Assembly (NCBI RefSeq): GCF_003119195.2
Contig: NZ_CP022253.1
Coordinates: 638,001-702,000, forward strand
Direction of reading: 5' to 3'
Origin: Azospirillum baldaniorum
Lineage (GTDB): Bacteria; Pseudomonadota; Alphaproteobacteria; Azospirillales; Azospirillaceae
Length of the DNA: 64,000 nucleotides
Part shown: in pieces, positions 25,926-34,863 of the stretch
Layout: each line of letters starts with the position of its first letter
Position numbering within the stretch: position 1 is the stretch's first letter
Translations under genes and position numbers: made by a program
The notes under the pieces: model-generated
What the model was told of the DNA's origin: nothing
The model's input: the letters and a program-made list of their open reading frames with translations, nothing else
The model's database searches: none

Positions 25926-27554
25926 TTAATCCACTGACCTTTCAAGGTCCGCCATTCGTTGCACGGCGCAGAGGTTCAGCGGCTCGCCCAGGTTGTTGGG
26001 GATGACGCGGCAGTTGTCCTGGGCCACCCGCAGCCCCAGCAGGGCGGCGGCCTTCGCGGCGCCGGGCGTGTCGGGGATGGTGCTGAGCATCAGGAAACGC
26101 CCGCGGTGCGCCCCCACCTTGTCCTGCATCAGGGCGAGGTAGCCGTTGCCGACCGAGTCCGGCTGGAGGAAGTTGGACTGGATGCGCACGAAGGGGATGC
26201 GCGGCGGGAAGGCCGGGATGACGTGGGAGATCGCCCAGTAGCCGGCCATCAGCACCATCGTGTCGTCCGGGTCCTCGATGGGCGGCACGGCGGCCTCGAC
26301 CCAGCGTTCGCCCCACGGCACGCGGCCCCAGTCGGCGGGCCGGGCGGTGGCCTGGACCAGCAGCAGGAGCGCCGCCGCCAGGGCGAGCGCCGCCCGGCGC
26401 GGCACCGGCAGCAGGCCCGCCGCCATGACGATGGCCAGCGGCGCCAGCATCTCCAGCGGCACCAGATAGCGGTAGATGCAGAACATCCCCACCCACAGCG
26501 CGTAGGTCACCGCCATGGCGGTCAGCAGGTAGCGGGTGGCGGCGGTGTCGGTCAGTCGCGCCGATGGCCGGTGGAGCGCCCGCCCGAGCAGCGCCAGCGC
26601 CGCGGCGGCGGGCACGAGGAGGAACAGCACCAGGACGCGCAGGTCGAGGAAGGGCACCTCGCCGACCTTCAGCGGCGCGAAGGGGAAGACCAGCGGGAAG
26701 ACCAGGCGCTCCAGCCGCGAGTCCGGGAAGAAGCCGACGTTCACGTAGCCGGACAGGGCGGCGAAGGGCGACTTGAAGATCTGGTTCATGTGCGGGAAGA
26801 CGGGGTTCCCGTACTCCACCCACAGATGGGCCATCCAGAAGCCGCCGCACAGCGCCAGCCCGCCCAGAACCCCAACGCCGAAAAAGAAGGCCAGCCACAG
26901 CCGCCGCCAGGGCCGCGCCGGCAGCGCCAGGAAGGCGAGGCAGAGCCCGACCGCGTAGATCACCGTGGGGTTCTTCATCCCCATCGCCGCCCCGGCCAGC
27001 AGCCCCGCCGCGGCCGCTCGCGCCAGGGCGCCCGGCACCGGCCCGTCGATCAGCCGCGGCAGCGACCCCGCCACCACGACCAGCGCGCCGAGCACGCCCA
27101 GGCTGACCATGTTGTCGTGGAAAGTGGTGCCGAGCAGCCCCAGCGTGCCGCCCCCGAAGCCGGCCATCACCGCCAGCAGGGCGGCCAGGGCCACCCGCTG
27201 TCCCGCGCCGCCGACGCGCAGCGCGGCGTGGGCGAGCAGGAAGGCCAGCGACAGGTTCAGCCCGTGCAGCGCTCCCCAGACGAATCCCGCCACGCGCGCC
27301 GGCAGATGGCTGGCGAGCAGGTAGAAGGGCACGTCCAGCAGGGGGTTGTAGAAGCTGGGCATCTGCGCCGGCAGCATGTCCATGCCCAGCCGTCCGGTCA
27401 GCAGGGCGTAGGCGTTGTACCAATGGTAGTTCCGCAGATCCCAGTTGGCGTCCATGCCGAGCGCCAGCCCGAGCAGGCCGTAGAGCGGCGGGGCCAGCAG
27501 CAGAAAGGCGAGCGCCGCGGTGCGCGGGCGGCGGGCGGTGGGGAGCAAGGTCAT
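25926..27554 (-). CDS. Polytopic membrane protein, candidate GT-C-type glycosyltransferase
   Basis: 542 residues with about ten to twelve hydrophobic helices. After the first helix comes [18 protein letters not shown], an acidic/aromatic first loop like that of GT-C enzymes, which take sugar from a polyprenyl-phosphate donor. The last 120 residues are soluble (from about [13 protein letters not shown]). The start ATG 27554 was chosen because the membrane protein begins there; the longer frame upstream is Pro/Arg-rich and unlike it. Gap to the GT2 start is 55 bp, same strand. The link GT2 plus GtrA plus GT-C fits a donor-making then donor-using pathway (inference). Confidence 0.7.
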   Translation of the reverse strand: MTLLPTARRPRTAALAFLLLAPPLYGLLGLALGMDANWDLRNYHWYNAYALLTGRLGMDMLPAQMPSFYNPLLDVPFYLLASHLPARVAGFVWGALHGLNLSLAFLLAHAALRVGGAGQRVALAALLAVMAGFGGGTLGLLGTTFHDNMVSLGVLGALVVVAGSLPRLIDGPVPGALARAAAAGLLAGAAMGMKNPTVIYAVGLCLAFLALPARPWRRLWLAFFFGVGVLGGLALCGGFWMAHLWVEYGNPVFPHMNQIFKSPFAALSGYVNVGFFPDSRLERLVFPLVFPFAPLKVGEVPFLDLRVLVLFLLVPAAAALALLGRALHRPSARLTDTAATRYLLTAMAVTYALWVGMFCIYRYLVPLEMLAPLAIVMAAGLLPVPRRAALALAAALLLLVQATARPADWGRVPWGERWVEAAVPPIEDPDDTMVLMAGYWAISHVIPAFPPRIPFVRIQSNFLQPDSVGNGYLALMQDKVGAHRGRFLMLSTIPDTPGAAKAAALLGLRVAQDNCRVIPNNLGEPLNLCAVQRMADLERSVD

Positions 27555-27839
27555 GGAGGTCGCGGAACCCAGGGAAGCGTCGGCCCCTTGGTAGGCGAGG
27601 GGACGCCCCACAGCAAGGACGGGATGCCGGGCCGGTCCTGGCAGACGACATGGCAGACAACATGGCGGAGGGAATTTGGGAGCAATTTCGTTGCGTCCGG
27701 CTGTGTTCCGGGATGCGGAATCGCGCGTCGCGGGCGGCATTTGCGGCAAGCTTCCTCTGGCAATGGCGGGACGGGTCTGCTATTCACCGAACTCCGCATG
27801 CACACGCTTGCGCCTCTTTTGCGCGACAGGATTCTGGCG

Positions 27840-28451
27840 ATGGAAAAGTTTACGGTTCTCACCGGTGTTGCGGCGCCGCTGCCGATGATCAACGTCGACA
27901 CCGACATGATCATTCCCAAGCAATTCCTGAAGACCATCAAGCGGACCGGGCTGGGCAAGCATCTTTTCGACGAGATGCGCTACACCCCCGACGGCGCCGA
28001 GGTCGCGGAATTCGTCCTCAACAAGCCGGCCTACCGCAGCGCCAAGATCCTCGTTTCGGGCGACAATTTCGGCTGCGGCTCCTCGCGTGAGCATGCGCCA
28101 TGGGCGCTCGCCGATTTCGGCATCCGCTGCATCATCGCGCCGAGCTTCGCGGACATCTTCTTCAACAACTGCTTCAAGAACGGCATCCTGCCGATCAAGC
28201 TGCCGAAGGAACAGGTGGACCTGCTGCTCGACGACGCGTCGCGCGGGTCGAACGCCATCGTCTCGGTGGATCTGGAGAAACAGGAGATCACCGGTCCGGA
28301 CGGCGGCAAGATCAGCTTCGAGGTCGATCCCTTCCGCAAGCATTGCCTGCTGAACGGGCTGGACGACATCGGCCTGACCATGCAGCAGGCTGCCTTCATC
28401 GACCAGTATGAAGGCAAGCAGCGCGGCGGCCAGCCCTGGCTCTGGGGCTGA
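27840..28451 (+). CDS. leuD: LeuD, 3-isopropylmalate dehydratase small subunit
   Basis: With LeuC it isomerises 2- to 3-isopropylmalate in leucine synthesis. The 203-residue protein has the swivelling aconitase domain features: [16 protein letters not shown] near the N-terminus, [18 protein letters not shown] (about 72-88) and [16 protein letters not shown] 27840 gives the usual MEKF start; an ATG at 27798 is possible. leuC is not within the window, so the two subunits are encoded apart or leuC lies elsewhere. leuB follows 150 bp downstream. The upstream 285-bp region shared with the divergent membrane gene has no strong promoter that I can defend. Confidence 0.95.
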   Translation: MEKFTVLTGVAAPLPMINVDTDMIIPKQFLKTIKRTGLGKHLFDEMRYTPDGAEVAEFVLNKPAYRSAKILVSGDNFGCGSSREHAPWALADFGIRCIIAPSFADIFFNNCFKNGILPIKLPKEQVDLLLDDASRGSNAIVSVDLEKQEITGPDGGKISFEVDPFRKHCLLNGLDDIGLTMQQAAFIDQYEGKQRGGQPWLWG

Positions 28452-28601
28452 CCAGCCCGGCTGTGAGGGCCAACCGATACCGGCCCAATGGCATCGGGCC
28501 ATGACGGCCTTGCGGACCGGCGGGGGTGGACCCACCTTCCGGCCTGTCGGTCCGCGGATTAGACAACACTGATAAAGTCTCCAATGGGGAGTGCGTGCGC
28601 C

Positions 28602-29717
28602 ATGCCCGCCAACAAGAAGCTTCTGTTTTTGCCCGGCGACGGGATCGGTCCGGAGGTCATGCGCCAGGTGCGCCGGGTCATCGACTGGCTCGACCGCAAG
28701 CGCAACGTCACCTTCGACGTCACCGAAGGGCTGGTCGGCGGTGCGGCGATCGACGCCTACGGCGTTCCCCTGAAGGACGAGACGCTGGCCGACGCCCTGG
28801 CGGCGGACGCGGTGATGCTGGGCGCCGTCGGCGGCCCGAAGTGGGACAACCCCACCGACTACACCAAGCGTCCGGAAGCCGGCCTGCTGTCGCTCCGCAA
28901 GGAGCTGAACCTGTTCGCCAACCTGCGCCCGGCGGTGGTGTTCGACGCCCTGGTCGACGCCTCGACCCTCAAGGCCGACGTCATCAAGGGCCTGGACATC
29001 CTGATCGTCCGCGAGCTGACCGGCGGCGTCTATTTCGGTGAGCCGCGCGGCATCACCGACATCGGCAACGGCGAGCGCCGCGGCGTCAACACCCAGGTCT
29101 ACACGACCAGCGAGATCCGCCGCGTCGCCCGCGTCGCCTTCGAGCTGGCGCGCAAGCGCGGCAACAAGCTCCACTCGATGGAGAAGGCCAACGTGATGGA
29201 ATCGGGCCTCCTGTGGCGCCAGGAAGTCACGAAGCTCCATCAGGAGGAGTTCTCCGACGTCACGCTGGAGCACATGTACGCCGACAACGGCGCCATGCAG
29301 CTGCTGAAGAACCCGAAGCAGTTCGACGTGATCGTCACCGACAACCTGTTCGGCGACATCCTGTCGGACGAGGCGGCGATGATGACCGGCTCGCTCGGCA
29401 TGCTGCCGTCGGCCTCGCTCGGCGCCCCGGACGCCAACGGCCAGCGCAAGGCGCTGTACGAGCCGGTGCACGGCTCCGCCCCGGACATCGCCGGCCGCGA
29501 CCTCGCCAACCCCTGCGCGACGCTGCTGTCCTTCGCCATGTGCCTGCGCTACTCGTTCAACATGGACGAGGAGGCGAAGATGCTGGAGAAGGCCGTGCAG
29601 AACGTGCTGTCGGGCGGCATGCGCACGGCGGACATCATGGCGCCGGGCATGGCCCGCTGCTCCACGACCGTCATGGGCGACTCGATCCTGCGCGAGCTGG
29701 ACAAGCTGGCCTCCTGA
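28602..29717 (+). CDS. leuB: LeuB, 3-isopropylmalate dehydrogenase
   Basis: NAD-dependent oxidative decarboxylation of 3-isopropylmalate. The 371-residue product carries [13 protein letters not shown], the substrate-binding ELTGGVYFG segment, the Mg/substrate region [14 protein letters not shown] and the coenzyme site [14 protein letters not shown] 28602 (MPANKK) is preferred over ATG 28584 because GGGGAG lies about ten bases before it and the family starts there. A strong terminator follows 58 bp after the stop. Confidence 0.95.
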   Translation: MPANKKLLFLPGDGIGPEVMRQVRRVIDWLDRKRNVTFDVTEGLVGGAAIDAYGVPLKDETLADALAADAVMLGAVGGPKWDNPTDYTKRPEAGLLSLRKELNLFANLRPAVVFDALVDASTLKADVIKGLDILIVRELTGGVYFGEPRGITDIGNGERRGVNTQVYTTSEIRRVARVAFELARKRGNKLHSMEKANVMESGLLWRQEVTKLHQEEFSDVTLEHMYADNGAMQLLKNPKQFDVIVTDNLFGDILSDEAAMMTGSLGMLPSASLGAPDANGQRKALYEPVHGSAPDIAGRDLANPCATLLSFAMCLRYSFNMDEEAKMLEKAVQNVLSGGMRTADIMAPGMARCSTTVMGDSILRELDKLAS

Positions 29718-29774
29718 CCGGTTGCGGCCCCGGCCCGACGGACCGGAGGACGCCGACCAGCCGATGGCGAAAAG

Positions 29775-29807
29775 AAAGCCCCTCTCCGGTTCCGGAGAGG
29801 GGCTTTT
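29775..29807. terminator. Bidirectional intrinsic terminator between leuB and the KGG gene
   Basis: A perfect 15-bp stem, AAAGCCCCTCTCCGG with its complement, flanked by A-rich sequence on the left and TTTTCTC on the right. It lies just after leuB and 14 bp beyond the KGG stop, so it can serve both convergent genes. Confidence 0.85.
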
Positions 29808-29820
29808 CTCGTTGGTGCCG

Positions 29821-30141
29821 TCAGTCGCCTTCGCCCGGGCGTATGGCGGCCCCGCGTCCGCCATGACTCGCCTGCCCGCCCTTCCGCCCGGCTTCGGCGG
29901 CCAGGGACGGGTTCTTGGAGAAGCTGCGGGAGGACGCCGGTACGCTCCGGCCCCCCTTCCGCCCCGCCTCCGCGGCGAGTTCCGGGTTCTTGGAGAAGCT
30001 GCGCTTGTCGGCTGGCACGCTTTCCCCGCCCTTGCTGGCGATCTGGCGTTGCCGGTCACGGTCCATCGACGCGAAGCCGCGGTTCGATGTGCGACCGCTC
30101 CCGGATTGGACTTCGTCTTGGCCGTTGTCTTTCGAGGCCAT
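29821..30141 (-). CDS. KGG-repeat stress protein (con-10/YciG-like)
   Basis: A 106-residue, very hydrophilic protein with tandem KGG motifs: RQIASKGGESVP, AAEAGRKGGRSVP and AAEAGRKGGQASH, the last two within a near-duplicate unit containing FSKNP. Such proteins (con-10, YciG, GsiB-like) accumulate in stress and stationary phase and are thought to be disordered protectants. The ATG at 30141 has GGAGG nine bases upstream. A GGAAC-N16-GGTT promoter lies 32-56 bp before it, which fits control by the general-stress sigma factor EcfG (inference). Confidence 0.82.
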   Translation of the reverse strand: MASKDNGQDEVQSGSGRTSNRGFASMDRDRQRQIASKGGESVPADKRSFSKNPELAAEAGRKGGRSVPASSRSFSKNPSLAAEAGRKGGQASHGGRGAAIRPGEGD

Positions 30142-30172
30142 CTTCAACCTCCACCTCTGCCACATGTCGGAA

Positions 30173-30197
30173 AACCAATGGGGGGCGACTTGGTTCC
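30173..30197 (-). promoter_or_regulatory. Candidate sigma-EcfG (general stress) promoter of the KGG gene
   Basis: On the minus strand GGAAC (30197-30193), 16 bp, GGTT (30176-30173). The alphaproteobacterial EcfG/RpoE2/SigT consensus is GGAAC-N16/17-CGTT, so only one base differs. The implied start site leaves a leader of roughly 25 nt. Confidence 0.6.
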
Positions 30198-30264
30198 GGG
30201 GAGGTCGTGATTCCGATTCCTTCGGCACCCCTAAGTGGCATCGGGACCCATCGGACTGCATCCG

Positions 30265-30289
30265 GGAACGCTTCGCCTCCCGATTGGTT
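30265..30289 (+). promoter_or_regulatory. Candidate sigma-EcfG promoter of the basic protein at 30355
   Basis: GGAAC (30265-30269), 16 bp, GGTT (30286-30289), the same spacing and same single deviation as the oppositely oriented box at 30173-30197. The implied start lies about 60 bp before ATG 30355. Confidence 0.55.
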
Positions 30290-30354
30290 GAGCGGACGGG
30301 GGTAAGCCGAAGCGGGACCACGAAGCAGTGAGCCATAAGCAGAGAGGTTGAACG

Positions 30355-30873
30355 ATGGGAGTCGAACTCACGGCCGAACGACGGCTGTTGTCCGAGAAGG
30401 AATTCGAGCAGGTCCGCCGCAGCCATTACCCGGAGCTGGAGGGCTTGCCCCCCGACGAAACCCTGACGCTCGCCCGCTGGCTGCGCGGGGAGCGCGACCG
30501 GGCGCGCGACATCATCGCCTCGCGCCGTCGCGGACGGCGGGGCAAGGCCAGCGGCACCGGCCAGCAATCGGCCGACGCCAGCGAACGCGGCCTGTCCGCC
30601 AAGAAGCAGGTCTACGCGCGGGCCTTGAAGCGGGTGAACGGGCGGCTGGAGCGATTCCGCGCCGAGCGGCGGCGGGAGATCATCCAGGCCAATCTTCAGG
30701 ACGCCCTGAAGCGCAGGAAGGACGCGGAGCCCCAGCACCCGTCCCCCGGACGCACCCCCCGCAAGGGCATGCGCCCGATCCCCAGCGGGCGCCGGACGGT
30801 CGACACCGACCCGCGCGAGATCGGGCGGGTGTCACAGTTCGTGAAGGATGCCCAGGCGCGCCGCGATTCCTGA
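30355..30873 (+). CDS. Basic helical protein of unknown function
   Basis: 172 residues, rich in Arg, Lys and Glu with no membrane segment or signal peptide. Two long helical stretches are visible (about 12-60, including LPPDETLTLARWLRGERDR, and 80-122), then a Pro-rich basic tail (HPSPGRTPRKG). AGAGAGG precedes the ATG at a workable distance. The divergent position opposite a KGG stress gene, with matching EcfG-like promoters, suggests a stress-linked role, perhaps nucleic-acid binding given its charge; both are inference. I do not recognise the family. Confidence 0.7.
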   Translation: MGVELTAERRLLSEKEFEQVRRSHYPELEGLPPDETLTLARWLRGERDRARDIIASRRRGRRGKASGTGQQSADASERGLSAKKQVYARALKRVNGRLERFRAERRREIIQANLQDALKRRKDAEPQHPSPGRTPRKGMRPIPSGRRTVDTDPREIGRVSQFVKDAQARRDS

Positions 30874-30893
30874 TTCTCTAGCCAATGAGCGGA

Positions 30894-30915
30894 GCGGCGG
30901 GATTCAGCCCGCCGC
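30894..30915 (+). terminator. Candidate terminator after the basic protein
   Basis: GCGGCGGG-6 nt-CCCGCCGC hairpin 21 bp after the stop, followed by CTTCGTT. The T-tract is poor. Confidence 0.35.
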
Positions 30916-31004
30916 CTTCGTTGCCAGCTGTTCTTAATAAGGATCTGATTTTGTTGTGTACTAGAAGGTCTCCTTTAGTAATGTTGTGATGACCAATATG
31001 GCTT

Positions 31005-31706
31005 TTACCGACCTACGATTAGGGCGCCAAAACGAGTGTATGAGTTTACCAGATAGTTGTATATTTTTCGCTCGTAACCAGAAATTTCGCTGAAATTCTT
31101 TTCGAACGAATGCCCTTCTTTATCGAAATCAGAAAAAATATCTTCACCATCAGGATAGGAATCTATTTTGTTGAGTTTCTCAAGAATAAACTTCTTGGCG
31201 CTGACATGGCTTGAGCTTTTCCGTATCGGATCAAGGCGACCGACAGACCGGAAAATCATGGCGCCTTCATAAAAAACGGTGTTTGGCTTGGCTTCGAAGT
31301 GGGTTGGGGAGAGCTTTTCATCGTGGACTTCAAATGTAACCAAGCCTGAAGTCGCGGAGTTGTCACCCACCACCCGCCCTTCTGGTTTGTGCTCCTCTTC
31401 TTGGGAACCAACAAGGGTGATGCAGCTGACGATGTCTCCTGCATTTACCATGAATCTCCGGTAAAGGCAGAATCCATAATACACCGATGTGTAAGACTTT
31501 AATGAAAACTCCATTGATAGCGTGTTCGATATTCTCTTAATCCATATCAATGCAACGGCGCGACGAAGTTTGGCATCGTCTTCGTTTATGTAATACATGT
31601 AATATAAGCCGCAAAAATCATTTGCATAAACTATTTCGTCTTCATTTAACATTGGATTTAACGTTTTTAATAATTTTTCTTTGCGCTTTATATTTTTAGT
31701 TGCCAT
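31005..31706 (-). CDS. AT-rich orphan gene, unknown function
   Basis: 233 residues, soluble, rich in Lys, Ser, Tyr, Phe, Asn and Ile. Codon use is strikingly AT-rich against all neighbours, marking recent transfer. The N-terminus is basic (MATKNIKRKEKLL); a Tyr-rich segment follows (GLYYMYYINEDD), then ALIWIKRI, and the C-terminus is EIS-GYERKIYNYLV. AAAGG lies about ten bases before ATG 31706. I recognise no domain. The AT-rich character extends to roughly 30925 and 31750, ending close to gene borders; I see no integrase, transposase, direct repeat or tRNA beside it. Confidence 0.65.
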   Translation of the reverse strand: MATKNIKRKEKLLKTLNPMLNEDEIVYANDFCGLYYMYYINEDDAKLRRAVALIWIKRISNTLSMEFSLKSYTSVYYGFCLYRRFMVNAGDIVSCITLVGSQEEEHKPEGRVVGDNSATSGLVTFEVHDEKLSPTHFEAKPNTVFYEGAMIFRSVGRLDPIRKSSSHVSAKKFILEKLNKIDSYPDGEDIFSDFDKEGHSFEKNFSEISGYERKIYNYLVNSYTRFGALIVGR

Positions 31707-31776
31707 TTCATTGCCGCCTTTCGTGTGTTGGAGAGTTTACTGCCAGACAAACAATGTGCGCTGTAGCGTGCTGGCT

Positions 31777-32652
31777 TTACGAGGAAAGAGCGTCGATCGC
31801 CTCGGCCATGGCGACGAGGCGCCGGGCGTTCTCGACGTGCAGGTTCTCCACCAGCCGCCCGTCCACCAGCACGACCCCCTTGCCCTGGGCGACGGCCTCG
31901 GCGTGGGCCTGGATGATGCGGTGGGCCTGGGCGACCTCCTCCTCGCTCGGGGCGAAGGCGGCGTTGCAGGCGGCGATGGTCTTGGGGTGGATCAAGGTCT
32001 TGCCGTCGAACCCAAGCTCCCGTCCTTGGACGCAGGACTCGCCAAAGCCCGCGTCGTCGTTCAGGTCGAGATGCACCCCGTCCAGGATGGCGAGGCCGTA
32101 GGCCCGCGCCGCCAGCAGGCAGAGGCCCAGACTGGTGAGCATCGGCAGCCGGTCGCGCGTGTGCGCCGCGTGCAGGTCCTTGGCGAGGTCGGAGGTGCCC
32201 ATCACCAGCCCGCCCAGCTTCGGGCTGGCCCCGGCGATCTCCTTGGTGTTGAGCATGCCCAGCGGCGTCTCCATCATGCACCAGATGGTCTGCCCGTCGG
32301 GCGAGCCGTTGGCGCGCAGCACCGCCTCGGCTTGGCGGACCATGTCGGGGCTCTCCACCTTCGGCAGCAGCACCGCGTCGGCCCCGCTGGAGGCCGCCAT
32401 CACGAGGTCGTCGTAGCCCCAGGGCGTGTTCAGCCCGTTGGTGCGGACCACCAGTTCCCGCCCGCCATAGCCGCCCGCGGCAATGGACGCCTTGATGGTG
32501 GCGCGGGCCTCCGCCTTGGCGTCGGGGGCGACGGCGTCCTCCAGGTCGAGGATCAGCCCGTCGGCGGGCAGGCTGCGCCCCTTCTCCAGGGCGCGGGTGT
32601 TGGAGCCGGGCATGTAGAGCACGCTGCGGCGCGGGCGGGCGGTGGCGGCCAT
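31777..32652 (-). CDS. HpcH/HpaI aldolase - citrate lyase beta (CitE-like) family CoA-ester lyase
   Basis: 291 residues with a TIM-barrel CitE-like fold: RRSVLYMPGSNTRALEK at the N-terminus, LILDLEDAV (metal-binding region), PKVESP, WCMMETPLGMLN and FGESC-VQGRELGFDGKTLIHPKTI. Members include malyl-CoA and methylmalyl-CoA lyases and the stand-alone CitE group; I cannot choose the substrate from sequence. No citF or citD is adjacent, so it is not a citrate lyase complex. It stands between the AT-rich orphan and the divergent pdxY gene. Confidence 0.85.
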   Translation of the reverse strand: MAATARPRRSVLYMPGSNTRALEKGRSLPADGLILDLEDAVAPDAKAEARATIKASIAAGGYGGRELVVRTNGLNTPWGYDDLVMAASSGADAVLLPKVESPDMVRQAEAVLRANGSPDGQTIWCMMETPLGMLNTKEIAGASPKLGGLVMGTSDLAKDLHAAHTRDRLPMLTSLGLCLLAARAYGLAILDGVHLDLNDDAGFGESCVQGRELGFDGKTLIHPKTIAACNAAFAPSEEEVAQAHRIIQAHAEAVAQGKGVVLVDGRLVENLHVENARRLVAMAEAIDALSS

Positions 32653-32817
32653 GGCATTCCCTCAGGCGTTCTTGTGTCGTTGCCGCAGGATTAGCCGCGT
32701 CCGATCCCCCTGTCCATGCGGCGCGTAAGGCGTGAAACTCTGGTCTGCATGGAAACATCCCCAGCGTGTGGCGCGGAGGGTTTAGGATGCGTCCCCAACC
32801 TTTCGGATCGTCCGCCC

Positions 32818-33678
32818 ATGAAGACCGTCATTTCGATCCAGTCCCACGTCGCTTACGGCTATGTCGGCAACCGGGCCGCGGTGTTCCCGCTGCAACGGCT
32901 GGGCTGCGACGCCATCGCGGTGAACACGGTGCAGTTCTCCAACCACACCGGCTACGGCGAATGGACCGGACAGGTCTTCACGGCGGAGCATGTGGCCGAC
33001 CTGATGGACGGCGTCGCCGCGCGCGGCGTCCTGCCCACCTGCGACGCGCTGCTCTCCGGCTACATGGGCGACGTCGGGCTGGGCCGGGTGATCGTCGAGA
33101 CGGCGGCCCGGCTGAAGGCCGCCAATCCGCGCGCCGTCTACGCCTGCGACCCGGTGATGGGAGACGTCGGGCGCGGCTTCTTCGTGCGCCCCGGCCTGCC
33201 GGAGTTCATCCGCGACCACGCCGTCCCTGCCGCCGACCTGATGACCCCCAACCAGTTCGAGTTGGAGTATCTGACCGGCCGGACGGTGGAGACGCTGGAC
33301 GACGCGCTGGCCGCCACAGCCGCCCTGCGGGAGCGCGGGCCGCGGCTGGTCCTGGTGACCAGCTTGACCCGCAAGGACGCCGATCCCGGTCACATCGAGA
33401 TGCTGGCCGACGACCGCGACGGCGCGTGGCTGGTCTCCACCCCGCGCCTGCCGCTGGACCCGCCGCCCAATGGGTCGGGCGACGCGGTGGCCGCCCTGTT
33501 CCTGGCCCATTACCTGAAGGCCTTCGATCCGGCCGAGGCGCTGGAGCAGGCGGCGGCGGCCATCTACGCCATCTTCCAGACCACCCGCCGGATGGGCACG
33601 CGGGAGCTGCAACTGATCGCGGCGCAGGACGAGTTCGTGAGCCCCAGCCAGCGCTTCACGGCCACCCGCGTCCGGTAA
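32818..33678 (+). CDS. pdxY: Pyridoxal kinase PdxY
   Basis: Phosphorylates pyridoxal in vitamin B6 salvage. The 286-residue ribokinase-like enzyme has [19 protein letters not shown] at the N-terminus, [36 protein letters not shown], and the anion-hole/catalytic loop [11 protein letters not shown]. Length matches PdxY (287). Start ATG 32818 was chosen by the conserved N-terminus; the frame continues upstream with no family resemblance. The LOG-family gene follows 48 bp downstream on the same strand. Confidence 0.92.
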   Translation: MKTVISIQSHVAYGYVGNRAAVFPLQRLGCDAIAVNTVQFSNHTGYGEWTGQVFTAEHVADLMDGVAARGVLPTCDALLSGYMGDVGLGRVIVETAARLKAANPRAVYACDPVMGDVGRGFFVRPGLPEFIRDHAVPAADLMTPNQFELEYLTGRTVETLDDALAATAALRERGPRLVLVTSLTRKDADPGHIEMLADDRDGAWLVSTPRLPLDPPPNGSGDAVAALFLAHYLKAFDPAEALEQAAAAIYAIFQTTRRMGTRELQLIAAQDEFVSPSQRFTATRVR

Positions 33679-33726
33679 GCCCCTTACGACCACGCGCCCA
33701 CGAGACGGCGCGCACAGAGGAACGAC

Positions 33727-34305
33727 ATGCGGATTTGCGTCTATGCCGGGTCCAACCCCGGCACCAACCCGGCCTATGGCGAGGCCGCGGAGCAGCTTGG
33801 CCGCCATATGGCGGAGCGTGGCATCGGCCTCGTCTACGGCGGCGGGCGGACCGGCCTTATGGGGCGGATCGCCGACTCGGTCCTGGCGGCCGGCGGCACG
33901 GTCACCGGCATCATCCCGCAATTCCTGATGGACAAGGAGGTCGGCCACCAAGGCCTCCAGGAACTGCGGATCGTCGCCACCATGCACGAGCGCAAGGCCC
34001 TGATGGCCGAGCTGTCCGACGGCTTCATCGCGCTGCCCGGCGGCATCGGCACGCTGGAGGAGCTGTTCGAGGTGTGGACCTGGGCGCAGCTCGGCCGCCA
34101 CGACAAGCCCTGCGGCCTGCTCAACGCCTCCGGTTTCTACGACGGGCTGGCCGGCTTCCTCGACCATGTGGCGGGGGAGCGCTTCATGCAGCCCAAGCAC
34201 CGCGACATGCTGATCGTCCGCGACACCGCTCCGGGCATCCTGGACGCCTTCGCCGCCTACGAGCCGCCGGCGGTGCGGAAGTGGCTGGACGAGGCCCGCA
34301 CCTGA
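33727..34305 (+). CDS. LOG-family protein (cytokinin riboside 5'-monophosphate phosphoribohydrolase type)
   Basis: 192 residues of the TIGR00730/LOG Rossmann-fold family. The diagnostic [12 protein letters not shown] motif (about residue 108) and the MHERKALM helix are intact, as is [10 protein letters not shown] near the N-terminus. LOG enzymes release active cytokinin base, or more generally the base from AMP-like nucleotides. AGAGGA precedes the ATG. In a plant-associated host this could be relevant to cytokinin production, but bacterial homologues also act on AMP, so the physiological role is open. Confidence 0.9.
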   Translation: MRICVYAGSNPGTNPAYGEAAEQLGRHMAERGIGLVYGGGRTGLMGRIADSVLAAGGTVTGIIPQFLMDKEVGHQGLQELRIVATMHERKALMAELSDGFIALPGGIGTLEELFEVWTWAQLGRHDKPCGLLNASGFYDGLAGFLDHVAGERFMQPKHRDMLIVRDTAPGILDAFAAYEPPAVRKWLDEART

Positions 34306-34317
34306 CCCGACGGGGCC

Positions 34318-34731
34318 TTACGGCTCAAGCAGCTTCTTCATCAGGGCGTTCCAGTCGCGCTTGAACTGGGTGCCGAAATCCACTTCGGCGACCGTTCCGC
34401 TCCGGCCCGCGGGCCGGACGATGGCCGCCGCCTGGGAGTCCGGCTGCGCCTTCGCCTTGCGCTGGACGGTGACGACCCGCTTCTTCGGGGGAGGGTCGGG
34501 CTTGCGGGCGGGCAGGGGGGCCGCGGTCACCGTGACGACCGGCGCCTCCCCGGTCTGCGAATTCCGGGAAAAGGCGTCCTTGCACAAGCCGCCTTCACGC
34601 GCCCTGGTCAATGCATCCCCATCGAGCAGCCAGCAATCGACGCTGCCCGCCGCGGCGGCGGGGGCGGGATGGATCGGTGCCGTCAGAAAAAGCGCCAGCG
34701 TCAGTGCACCGCACTGGGACCGCCAAGGCAT
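34318..34731 (-). CDS. Secreted or periplasmic protein of unknown function
   Basis: 137 residues with a signal peptide (hydrophobic LTLALFLTAPIHPAPAAAA, cleavage near residue 28), followed by a small domain with two cysteines (DCWLLDG and GLCKDAF), a Pro/Lys-rich basic linker and the C-terminal FGTQFKRDWNALMKKLL helix. The two cysteines suggest a disulfide in the periplasm. Convergent with the LOG gene, 12 bp apart. I do not recognise the family. Confidence 0.65.
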   Translation of the reverse strand: MPWRSQCGALTLALFLTAPIHPAPAAAAGSVDCWLLDGDALTRAREGGLCKDAFSRNSQTGEAPVVTVTAAPLPARKPDPPPKKRVVTVQRKAKAQPDSQAAAIVRPAGRSGTVAEVDFGTQFKRDWNALMKKLLEP

Positions 34732-34757
34732 GCTTCGCCCTCTCCCTCACCGTTGGA

Positions 34758-34782
34758 CCGACGTTCAGCAATACAACGTCGG
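34758..34782. promoter_or_regulatory. Inverted repeat upstream of the secreted protein gene
   Basis: CCGACGTT-9 nt-AACGTCGG, perfect 8-bp arms, about 27 bp before the ATG at 34731. It could be an operator or a 5' leader hairpin; the two cannot be told apart here. Confidence 0.4.
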
Positions 34783-34863
34783 GCGCCCCATTATCTTCGG
34801 CGCGAAACGGGAGTAGGGCGGCATCGCCGTGGTAACACGGGCGGGGCGCGGCGCCCCGGCCCC

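Noticed and set aside
34738..34752. CCCTCTCCCTCACCG resembling the palindromic repeat ends
   Set aside because: Too short, lacks hairpin arms and overlaps the start region of a coding sequence; likely chance.
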